A DNA stretch of 64,000 nt, from contig CAWIVF010000010.1 of the NCBI GenBank assembly GCA_963839535.1, positions 62,001 through 126,000 on the forward strand. Direction: 5' to 3'. A model generated the notes under the pieces. That model was not told the DNA's origin and searched no databases. It saw nothing but the letters and a program-made list of their open reading frames with translations. Below are positions 56,918 to 64,000 of this stretch, piece after piece; position 1 is the stretch's first letter; every line of letters starts with the position of its first letter. This DNA is from RHKX01 sp963839535. GTDB taxonomy: Bacteria > Actinomycetota > Thermoleophilia > Solirubrobacterales > 70-9. Position numbers and translations under genes: made by a program.

Positions 56918-57954
56918 GACGCGGCGGGCCCAGCGCCGGCATCGGCCGGCTTCTCGTCATGGCCGCCGAACTGCTTGCGCATCGCCGAGAGCAGCTTGTT
57001 GGCGAACTCGTCCTCGCCGCGTGAGGCGAACCGCTCGTAGAGGGCCGTGGTCAGGACCGGAGCCGGCACGCCCTCGTCGACCGCCGCGTGGATCGTCCAG
57101 CGGCCCTCGCCGGAGTCCGACACCCGCCCGCTGAATCCGTCGAGGCCCGGCGACTCGGCGAGGGCGGTGGCGGTCAGGTCCAGAAGCCAGGAGGCGATCA
57201 CCGAGCCGCGGCGCCAGACCTCGGCCACCTCGGCGATGTCGATGTCGTAGGGGTAGTACTCGGGGTCCCGGACCGGGGCGGTCTCGGCATCGATCTCGTG
57301 CTTCCGGGTGCCGATGTCGGCGTTCTGGATCACGTTCAGGCCCTCGGCGTAGGCCGCCATGACGCCGTACTCGATCCCGTTGTGGACCATCTTCACGAAG
57401 TGCCCCGCCCCGGTCGGGCCGCAGTGGAGGTAGCCGTTCTCCGCGGTGGACGGATCGCCCTCGCGGCCGGGCGTGCGCTCGGCCGCGTCGACCCCCGGAG
57501 CGATCGTCGCGAAGATCGGGTCGAGCCGGGCGACGGCATCCTTCGGTCCGCCGATCATCAGGCAGAAGCCGCGCTCGAGCCCGAACACTCCGCCGCTCGT
57601 GCCCACGTCGAGGTAGTCGATCCCCTTCGGCTCGAGGGCCCGGGCGCGATCGATGTCGTCGCGGTAGTACGAGTTGCCGCCATCGATGATCGCGTCGCCG
57701 GAGTCCATCAGCTCGGCGAGCTCGTCGAGGGTGTCGCCGACGTAGCCGGCGGGGACCATGATCCAAGCCGCCCGCGGCGGCTCGAGCGCCTCGACCAGCT
57801 CACGCAGGGAGCCGACGCCCGTCGCCCCCTCCCCCGCGAGCTCGGCGACCGCATCCGGATTGACGTCGTAGACGACGCACTCGTGGCCGTCCCGGGTGAG
57901 CCGGCGCACCAGGTTGGCGCCCATCCGGCCAAGTCCGATCATCCCGAGCTGCAA
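56914..57954 (-). CDS. gnd: 6-phosphogluconate dehydrogenase, decarboxylating (short type)
   Basis: 346 residues. GMIGLGRMGANLVRRLTRDG, WIMVPAGYVGDTLDELA, DGGNSYYRDD, LDVGTSGGVFGLERGFCLMIGG and the catalytic GHFVKMVHNGIEYGVMAAYAEG. This is the short NAD- or NADP-dependent Gnd/YqeC type rather than the 470-residue form. TTG 57954 is chosen because GAGGAGGCGCGC lies just before it; an ATG four codons later is the alternative. First gene of the gnd-zwf-tal-pgi operon. Confidence 0.93.
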   Translation of the reverse strand: MQLGMIGLGRMGANLVRRLTRDGHECVVYDVNPDAVAELAGEGATGVGSLRELVEALEPPRAAWIMVPAGYVGDTLDELAELMDSGDAIIDGGNSYYRDDIDRARALEPKGIDYLDVGTSGGVFGLERGFCLMIGGPKDAVARLDPIFATIAPGVDAAERTPGREGDPSTAENGYLHCGPTGAGHFVKMVHNGIEYGVMAAYAEGLNVIQNADIGTRKHEIDAETAPVRDPEYYPYDIDIAEVAEVWRRGSVIASWLLDLTATALAESPGLDGFSGRVSDSGEGRWTIHAAVDEGVPAPVLTTALYERFASRGEDEFANKLLSAMRKQFGGHDEKPADAGAGPAAS

Positions 57955-58064
57955 GCGCGCCTCCTCCTCGATCCGGTGCAAAACCTCCGACCTCCGGAGC
58001 CTTGCACAGCGAGGGGACCGCCTCGCGGTGGCCGCGTGCGCTCTCGACGCATGTTCCGGGCGTC

Positions 58065-58283
58065 TCAGGAGGGCGGGTCGCCGATTCGGCCGGCCAGGGC
58101 GATCGCCTCGTCCAGGTCGAGGCCCTGACGGCCGGCGATCCAGCAGGCGATGGGGGCGGCGATCCGCTCGGAGGAGTGGGCGGCCTCCGCCGCCAGGTCG
58201 AGCAGCTTCGCGACCTCGGCCTCGGCGGGCGGAGCGGTCCCGGTCGCCTCCGCGAACCGCTCGATCCATTCCTCGGCCGTCAT
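58065..58283 (-). CDS. DUF6457 small helical protein
   Basis: 72 residues: EEWIERFAEATGTAPPAEAEV, LLDLAAEAAHSSERIAAPIACWIAG, DEAIALAGRIG. Matches DUF6457, a short all-helical actinobacterial domain often found alone or attached to molybdenum-cofactor proteins. Here it lies about 600 bases from moaA with an HNH gene between, on the same strand. No catalytic residues are apparent. Confidence 0.78.
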   Translation of the reverse strand: MTAEEWIERFAEATGTAPPAEAEVAKLLDLAAEAAHSSERIAAPIACWIAGRQGLDLDEAIALAGRIGDPPS

Positions 58284-58313
58284 CGGCTTCGACCGTAGCT
58301 CATGGTGTGCCGC

Positions 58314-58845
58314 TCACGCCAGGCTCGCTCCCTTGGCCTGGTTGCAGGCGTCGCAGAGCAGCTGGAGGTTGCCCTCGGAGCTCGACCCGCCGAGCGCCAG
58401 CGGGATCACGTGGTCGAACTGCAGCAGCGCCTCGGCGCCGCACTCGACGCAACGACCGCCGTCGCGCTCGAACACCGCAAGCCGCACCTCCCGCGGGATC
58501 GCGGTCCTGCCGGTGCCGGCGGCGGGCAGCTCCCGCGCCACGAGGCTGTGCGCGCGGTCGAGCTGGCGCCGCTTGCGCAGCTCGCGCTCACGGACCAGCG
58601 CCTCGACGTCGGCGGCCTCGAGCCCGTCCTCCTCCCAGTAGAAGCGATCGTGGAACAGCCAGTACCGCCGCCCGCCGAGCTCGGCGACGAGCACGGCCTC
58701 CTCGAGCCTGCCGCTCCATCACCCGAAGCCACGCCCGCCGGGAGAGAGCCCCCTCCCCCCGCTCCGCCCCGGCAACGAAGACGTAGTGCCGCCCGAGCAG
58801 AGACCGCCCCTCCTCGAAAGAAGCATTGGATGCCTGCCGCAACAC
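58314..58845 (-). CDS. HNH endonuclease, one frame break
   Basis: About 175 residues. The C-terminal HNH domain has FERDGGRCVECGAEALLQFDH followed by VIPLALGGSSSEGNLQLLCDACN, with two CxxC zinc pairs and the catalytic His. The N-terminal part (EEGRSLLGRHYVFVAGAERG) comes from another frame joined near 58710, followed by GGRRYWLFHDRFYWEEDG. HNH proteins of this kind are isolated nucleases of unknown role; no restriction or toxin partner is seen nearby. Confidence 0.75.
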
Positions 58846-58895
58846 GCCGCCAAGCTAGCCAGCCCCCCGGACCCCCAGGCCCCGGGTGCAACGAA

Positions 58896-59921
58896 CTACC
58901 CGCCGATGGCGCTCATCGACCGAGGAGGAGGCCGGAACCCGGGCTCGCCCACCCGATGCTTGAGCTCCTTCCGCCAAACCGCGTCCCGCACGACCTGCTC
59001 GATCTCCGCATCCCCGGCCCCGCTCCGCAGCGGCTCGCGCAGGTCCGTCTCGTGGATCGAGAAGAGGCAGGTGCGCAGCTTGCCCTCGGCGGTCAGGCGC
59101 AGGCGGTTGCAGTCGGAGCAGAACGGCTCGCTGACCGGGTTGATGAAGCCGATCTCGCCGGGGCTGCCGTCGGCGAACCCGAAGACGCGAGCCGTCGCCG
59201 AGGGAGCGCGCTCGCGCTCGACGAGCGGGTGCTCGCGCTCGATGATCGCGCGGATCTCGGCGCCGGTGAGCACGGCGTCCGGGGTCCAGTCGCGGTCCGC
59301 GTCGAGCGGCATGAACTCGATGAACCGCACCTGGTAGTCGGTGGTCCGGGCGAGCTCGGCGAAGGCGCCCACCTCCCGCTCGGTGAAGTCCCGCATCGCG
59401 ACCGCGTTGACCTTGATCGGGCGGACCGATTCGTGGGCGGCGATCGCCTCGAGCCCGCGGAGCACCTGCGGGAGCGCGTCGCGGCGCGTGATCTGGAAGA
59501 AGCGGTCGCGGGCGAGCGAGTCGATCGAGACGTTGACGCGGTCGATGCCCGCCTCGACCAGGGCGGTCGCGTCCCGTTCCAGGAGATAGGCGTTCGTCGT
59601 CAGCGAGAGGTCGTCGATCTCCTCGATCGCGGCCAGCATCGCCACGAGACGCGGGAAGTCGCGGCGGACGAGCGGCTCGCCGCCGGTCAGCCGGACGTCG
59701 GCGATACCGAGCGAGGCGAAGAGGCGCACGAGGCGCTCGATCTCCTCGAAGCTGAGGATCTCCTCGCGCTCGAGCCAGGGCAGGCCGTCGGCCGGCATGC
59801 AGTACTGACAGCGGAAGTTGCAGCGGTCGGTGACCGAGACCCGCAGGTCCGTGATCAGGCGCCCGTGAGCGTCGACGAGGGGATCACGAACACGCTCGCA
59901 TCGCCTTCGATGATGGCGCAT
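58896..59921 (-). CDS. moaA: GTP 3',8-cyclase MoaA (radical SAM)
   Basis: 341 residues. The radical-SAM cluster is CNFRCQYC, with VRLTGGEPLVR and NVSIDSLARDRF. The second [4Fe-4S] site in the C-terminal domain is PFCSDCNRLRLTAEGKLRTC, and the essential tail SAIGG is present. It makes the first molybdopterin intermediate from GTP. ATG 59921 is the only in-frame conventional start before DPLVDAHGRLITDLRVSVTD; the first ten residues (Arg/His-rich) may not be real. Physically separate from moaX-moaC-moaB at 36-38 kb. Confidence 0.92.
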   Translation of the reverse strand: MRHHRRRCERVRDPLVDAHGRLITDLRVSVTDRCNFRCQYCMPADGLPWLEREEILSFEEIERLVRLFASLGIADVRLTGGEPLVRRDFPRLVAMLAAIEEIDDLSLTTNAYLLERDATALVEAGIDRVNVSIDSLARDRFFQITRRDALPQVLRGLEAIAAHESVRPIKVNAVAMRDFTEREVGAFAELARTTDYQVRFIEFMPLDADRDWTPDAVLTGAEIRAIIEREHPLVERERAPSATARVFGFADGSPGEIGFINPVSEPFCSDCNRLRLTAEGKLRTCLFSIHETDLREPLRSGAGDAEIEQVVRDAVWRKELKHRVGEPGFRPPPRSMSAIGG

Positions 59922-59943
59922 CGACTCGATGCGCCGGGGCAGG

Positions 59944-62723
59944 TCAGTCGGCCGGCTGGCCCACGGCGGTGACCGTGCGCTCGCAGGTCTTGCCCACGTG
60001 ATCCTCGCGGTCCGCGATCACCCCGTCCTTGCCGCCGCCGCAGCGGACCCGGTCGGCTCCCCCGCCCGCCACGACGATCGAATCCGCACCGGGCCCACCG
60101 TCGATGACGTCCTCTCCCCCGCCGCCCTCGATGTCGTCCTTGCCCGGGCCTCCCCGGACGCAGTCCTCCCCGCCCCTTGCCAGGACCCGGTCCGATCCCG
60201 GCATCGCGACGATCCTGTCGCCGCTCGAGGTGCCCGTCAGCCGCTCGTCGAGGCTGCTGCCGACATGGAGGTTGGCGCAGCGCCCCGGCACCGTGACGCT
60301 GCCGCCGTTGCAGTTCGGCCGCGCCCTGTCGGGCGGGTAGGGAAGGTCGGCGATCACGGCCGTCTCGAGGTAGTCGTTCTCGCGCGGGTGGCCGGACCCG
60401 GCGTCGAGCGCGGCGCCGATCTGGCGCAGCTCGTCCCGCGGCCCGTCCGGCGCCGACCAGGGAACCAGCCCGAGGAACTCGCGCTTGGGGCCCGCGTAGA
60501 CCCGGTACTCCTCGGGATCGTTCTCGGGCGGGCCGGGCATGAACTGCCTGTCGCCGACGTAGTAGCAGCGCTCCCCGCCGTGCCGCTTCGGGCCCCTCAG
60601 CCCGCGCTGGGTGATCGCCGTCTGACCGTCGAAGGGCAGGTCAGCCAGGTTGCCGACCATGTGCGGGGTGACGTTGTAGTCGAACGAGACCGATCGGATC
60701 GGCCACGGCGCGCCAGGTCGAGCTCATCCACTCGAGCGGCTGCCACCCGGTCGGCGTGGCCCAGCGGCCCGGGTTCGCCTCGTCCTGCATCACGAGGTTC
60801 GTCCCGAGCTTCTCCAGGCAGTACATGTAGTACTTCGACGTGTCCGAGCAGGGGTCCACGCCGTCGGGCGGGGCCTCGGCGAAGGGGGTCACGGGCCCGC
60901 CGTTGTAGACGAAGGCGGGCAGGCTCGTCGCGAAGGACATCTTCGCCTTCGTGCCGGGGATCCGATACGGAGCGACGTTCTCGATGCCGTCGGGCCCCGA
61001 GGCGAGGGCCCGTTGCTCAGGCTGAGCTGCTCCTCGATCTCGGTGAGCGGGACCTTCTTGTTCCTCTGCACGACGTTGCGCAGCGGAAGTGGGCCCTCCT
61101 TCGCCACGTCCTTCGGCCCCCACATGAACGCCTCGTTGTAGACCTCCGGGCGAGGTGGCGACGAACACGCTGCGGGCGTTCGGGACGTCGGGGTCGCGGA
61201 AGGTCGCGATCTCCGACGGGTCAACGACTCCCGGAACTCCGTCTGGGTGTTGGACCCGAGGATGTAGAGGTCGTAGCGCTTCGCCATGTCGCTGAAGGTC
61301 TGCATCCAGCCCCGGGCGAACGTGTCGGTGCCGGCGACGAACGGCGCCTTCAGCGGGGACATGCCGCCGAAGCGGGCCTGATAGGCGGTCCCCTCCTTGC
61401 CGTACTCGGCGTTGAGCGCGGCCAGCGTGTAGATGACGCCGCACGGCGAGGGAGACGTTCTCGCAGCCGGGCGCCTCCCCGCCGTCGGCGAAGGTCTCGC
61501 GGACCGCCGCGCCGCGGCTGCCGGTGGCTAGGGTCATCAGGCCGACGTCCTCGGTCAGCGCGACGACGTTCGGCCGGTCGTCTGCCATCCGCGGCTTGAC
61601 GTACTCGCGGATCAGGCACTCGATCTTCGTGCGGAAGGCGTCGTAGGTGGCTGACGTTCTCCAGGTCCTGCTTGAACTGGATCGCGAAGACGCGCGGGCC
61701 GCTGTCGTCGGGATGGAAGCTCTCGATCGGCGTCGCGAGCCTGCTCGCCTCCGCCTTCGCGCACTCGATGCGCGTCGGCGGCTTCGGCATCGGCGCCGGC
61801 CTTCGGCGACGCGGCCGCCACGGCGCGGCGCGCGAGCCGGGGGTCGTTCGTGATCAGCGCGTCGACGCCGATCCGCGTCGCCTCCTTGATGTCGGCCGCG
61901 GTGTCGAGCGTGTAGGGGACGACGCGCAGCCCGAGCGCGTGGGCGTTCGGCACGTAGTCGGCGTTGACCGGCCACTGCGGCGAGATCCACTCGTAGCCCG
62001 CCGCGTCGGCCGCGCGCCAGGCCGCCGTTGTTGGCGGGCCCGAGGGTGAGCAGCGAGGTGTCGGTCCGCTCGAAGTAGGGGTCCTGCTCGATCACGTCGA
62101 GGTTGCGCGGCCAGAAGCTCTGCACGATCAGGTCGCTCTGCGGGAACCCGCTCGCCTTGATCTGAGCGGCGATCTTCCGCGCGTAGGCGGGGTTCGGGTC
62201 CGCCTCGAAGTCGTTGTCGCCGGGGATGTTCTTGATCTCGAGGTTGACCTCGGAGCCATGCCGCTGCGCCAGGTGCAGCACCTTGCCGAGCGACGGGATG
62301 CGAGCGCGGCGATCGTCCTTCGGCCCGAGCCGGCGCTCGTTGTCGTCCGTACCGAGGACGTCGAGCTCACATTGGGCTGCGCAGCTGCTTGAGCGTGCGC
62401 GCCCCGACCGGGCCGTCGCAGTCGCTCGTCCGGTCGAGCGTGTCGTCGTGGATGACGACGGCGCGCCTGTCGCTGCTCAGCTTCACGTCGATCTCGAGCA
62501 CGAAACCCCGCTTGGCCGTGTCGCGGAAGGCCGGCATCGAGCTCTCCGGGAACACCGGCCGCTGCTCGCCGTTCTTCGTCGCCAGCGCTCCGCCGCGATG
62601 CGCATGGATGTACGGCGATGCGCTTGCGGTGGCGGCAAGGCCCAGGCAGGCCAGCAGGGACCCGGCGACCGCAGTCAGCCGGCGTCGCGCACCCCCCACC
62701 GAGCTCATGCGGGTCTCCTCCAC
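59944..62723 (-). CDS. Secreted GDPD - nitrilase-like - RTX multidomain protein, frame-broken
   Basis: ATG 62723 gives a signal peptide (AVAGSLLACLGLAATASA). Next is a glycerophosphodiester phosphodiesterase domain: IHAHRGG, FPESSMPAF, LEIDVKLSSDRRAVVIHDD, LEIKNIPGD and ALITNDPRLARRAV (about 62.7-61.8 kb). A second domain of about 350 residues follows (VFAIQFKQDLENV, NVVALTEDVGLMTLATG, AKRYDLYILGSNTQTEFRES, MYCLEKLGTNLVMQDEANPG), resembling carbon-nitrogen hydrolases. The end is RTX-like (SGDRIVAMPGSDRV, GGEDVIDGGPGADS). At least eight one-base breaks occur. Whether GDPD and nitrilase parts are one chain or two adjacent genes (ATG 61790) is not settled. Confidence 0.6.
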
Positions 62724-62811
62724 CGCGATCCAGTCTATCCCCGCATGACTAGGATCGAGCCACCCCGGCGAAGGGTCGTCCCAGCCGGAACCAGAGCGAC
62801 GGAGGTTGCGG

Positions 62812-63216
62812 ATGCTGTTCGGACAGGAGCACGTGGAGCGCTATCGGGAGACCGACGGCGAGGAGGGCTACAGCTGGCTGAAGGGGACGACGATCCTGCT
62901 CCTGACGACGAAGGGACGCCGCTCGGGCGAGGAGCGCACGACCCCGCTGATCTTCAACGAGCACGAGGGCGACTATCTCGTCGTCGCCTCGAAGGGTGGC
63001 GCCGACGAGCCCCCCGCCTGGTACCTGAACCTCAAGGAGGAGCCGGTCGTCGGGGTGCAGATCAAGGGCGAGCGCTTCGAGGCTCGCGCCCGTGACGCCG
63101 ACGACGAGGAGAAGCCCGAGATGTGGGCCAAGATGGCGGCGAGCTGGCCCGACTACGACGAGTACCAGAAGCAGACCGAGCGGCCGATCCCGGTCGTGGT
63201 GCTCGAGCGCGTCTGA
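62812..63216 (+). CDS. Deazaflavin (F420)-dependent nitroreductase family protein
   Basis: 134 residues from ATG 62812, with GGAGG seven bases before it. Split-beta-barrel DDN-family pattern: FGQEHVERYRETDGEEGYSW, ILLLTTKGRRSGEERTTPLI, YLVVASKGGADEPPAWYLNL and VQIKGERFEARARDADDEEK. These proteins use F420H2 to reduce quinones or nitro compounds and are characteristic of F420-making actinobacteria. The in-frame TTG at 62806 lies too close to the ribosome-binding site. Confidence 0.85.
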   Translation: MLFGQEHVERYRETDGEEGYSWLKGTTILLLTTKGRRSGEERTTPLIFNEHEGDYLVVASKGGADEPPAWYLNLKEEPVVGVQIKGERFEARARDADDEEKPEMWAKMAASWPDYDEYQKQTERPIPVVVLERV

Positions 63217-63859
63217 CGCGGCATCCTCGTCCTCGCCGGGATCGCGCTGCTGCTCGTCGCGGCCGGGGTCGCGCAGGTCGCGATCGTGCGGATCGGCGAG
63301 GCGCGGGTCCGCGCTCAGCTGACCCGCAGGGGCGGCACCGCCGAGGTCCGCATCAGATCGCTTCCGGCGACGCGGCTGCTCCGCAACGGCGGCCAGCGCA
63401 TCGAGGTGCGCGGCCGCGAGCTCGAGATCGCGCTGGCCGGCGGCGGCACCGAGGGCAAGCCGGCCGGCCTCGGCGCCCTCGACGGCTTCCGCGACGTCGA
63501 CATCGAGCTCGTGTCCTTCCGGGCGGGCCCCTTCGCGGTCGCGGCCTTCGTGCTCGAGCGGACCGGCGGCGGCAGCTACGCGCTCGCCGCCCGCGCGCGA
63601 GCCGGCGCCGCTGACCTCGCCCGGCTCGGATCCGGCCGGCTGCCTCAGGTCCCCGGCGGCCGCCTGCTCAGCGCGATCCCGGTCCCCTCGGCGCTCGCCG
63701 GAGCGGAGGTGCCGATCTCGGTGGAGGCGGAGCTCGCCAGCTCCGGGGCGGGCGCTGCGGGTCATCTCGGGAGGCGGCACCGTCGCCGGCTATCCGACCG
63801 GCCGCATCGCGGCGGAGATCGCGGCGGCGGTCTCGCAGCGCCTGGAGATCGTCCCGTAG
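63217..63859 (+). CDS. Membrane-anchored DUF2993 (LmeA)-like protein, start and one frame break unresolved
   Basis: Directly after the nitroreductase stop, in the same frame, runs a hydrophobic anchor (ILVLAGIALLLVAAGVAQVAIV) and a beta-rich body (RIRSLPATRLLRNGGQRIEVRG, DVDIELVSFRAGPF, LSAIPVPSALAGAEVPI). This order is typical of DUF2993/LmeA lipid-binding proteins. No conventional start precedes the anchor, so one base is probably missing near 63217. A break near 63755 leads to VISGGGTVAGYPTGRIAAEI and a TAG at 63859. About 213 residues. Confidence 0.6.
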
Positions 63860-63883
63860 CCGGAACCGGCTGGTCCCGCGCGA

Positions 63884-64000
63884 TTAAAGCGCCACGAGCG
63901 AGGTGTCGAATGGTGCTTGATGAGGGAGTTGACGGGAGCGGAGGAGGCGCCGCCGACCATGGCCTCGGGCGCGACCTCCGAGATCAGGCTGATGGCGCGC
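63884..64000 (-). CDS. C-terminus of an unidentified gene (truncated by window edge)
   Basis: The complement from 64000 reads SLISEVAPEAMVGGASSAPV and SLIKHH. After a one-base shift near 63908 it ends FDTSLVAL with TAA at 63884. Conserved-looking Gly/Ser/Pro content suggests an enzyme active-site region, but about 38 residues are too few to name it. Convergent with the DUF2993-like gene. Confidence 0.4.
   Translation of the reverse strand, partial: ARHQPDLGGRARGHGRRRLLRSRQLPHQAPFDTSLVAL

Noticed and set aside
58314..58845. HNH nuclease considered as part of a restriction or anti-phage system
   Set aside because: Neighbours are DUF6457 and moaA; no methyltransferase, immunity or other defence gene is adjacent.
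59929..61599. Plus-strand frame opposite the RTX/nitrilase-like region
   Set aside because: Low-complexity Arg/Val/Pro-rich translation without motifs; the minus strand carries RTX repeats.

Overview
The window is GC-rich chromosomal DNA with very compact gene packing, many GTG/TTG starts and many 4-base ATGA/GTGA stop-start overlaps. The gene content points to a high-GC actinobacterium, most likely Thermoleophilia (Solirubrobacterales-like). Supporting features are calcium-binding-repeat (RTX-like) tails on several secreted proteins, a deazaflavin (F420)-type nitroreductase, a MoaD-MoaE fusion, DUF5995, DUF6457 and DUF7218 proteins, and tRNAs without encoded CCA. The lineage is an inference. 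Many genes carry single-base frame breaks while protein similarity continues on both sides. This looks like a draft long-read assembly with residual indels rather than mass pseudogenisation, so several genes are given as one span with the breaks noted.

Layout. 0-4.8 kb: a minus-strand operon behind a cobalamin riboswitch, with two secreted DUF4430-type proteins, EcfT, a double EcfA ATPase and the first codons of a probable S component. This is most simply a B12 uptake system. 4.8-6.6 kb: a cyclic-nucleotide-domain protein and glutamate dehydrogenase. 6.6-10.6 kb: zinc uptake (znuA, zur, znuB-znuC-znuB) with three near-identical candidate Zur operators. 10.6-16 kb: tRNA-Leu(CAG), patatin, DUF7218, TetR, acyl-CoA carboxyltransferase, aldo/keto reductase and a glyoxalase-fold protein. 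16-18.8 kb: a compositionally different strip with broken secreted-protein genes, ending at tRNA-Glu(CTC). 19-27 kb: PucR regulator, RTX protein, secreted esterase, cupredoxin plus multicopper oxidase, and a Na+/H+-type antiporter. 27-34.2 kb: epimerase, a heavily broken MMPL gene and a very large aldehyde dehydrogenase-GMC oxidoreductase fusion.

34.2-42.2 kb: metallophosphoesterase, a membrane protein, an elaborate nested inverted-repeat element, the molybdenum cofactor cluster (moeA-moaX-moaC-moaB, with mobA divergent), a GcvH-like protein and DUF5995. 42.2-47.4 kb: rpiB-tkt-ROK kinase, then a cyclase and a second ROK kinase. 47.5-52.7 kb: a hypothetical gene, a hairpin, a hexapeptide/Cys-Val-Gly repeat protein, a clean MMPL transporter, a YczE-type membrane protein, YdeI, an NTF2-like protein and a cupin. 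52.7-58 kb: gnd-zwf-tal-pgi, a coupled pentose-phosphate operon. 58-64 kb: DUF6457, HNH nuclease, moaA, a secreted GDPD/nitrilase-like/RTX protein, an F420-type nitroreductase, a DUF2993-like protein and a truncated gene.

Together the genes describe B12 and zinc acquisition, complete early molybdopterin synthesis (moaA, moaC, moaX, moaB, moeA, mobA) and a fully clustered oxidative and non-oxidative pentose-phosphate route with glucose phosphorylation. The least explained items are the ~206 bp nested inverted repeat at 35.8-36.0 kb, the CVG repeat protein at 48.1-48.4 kb and the ALDH-GMC fusion. No CRISPR array, transposase, phage gene or rRNA was seen.
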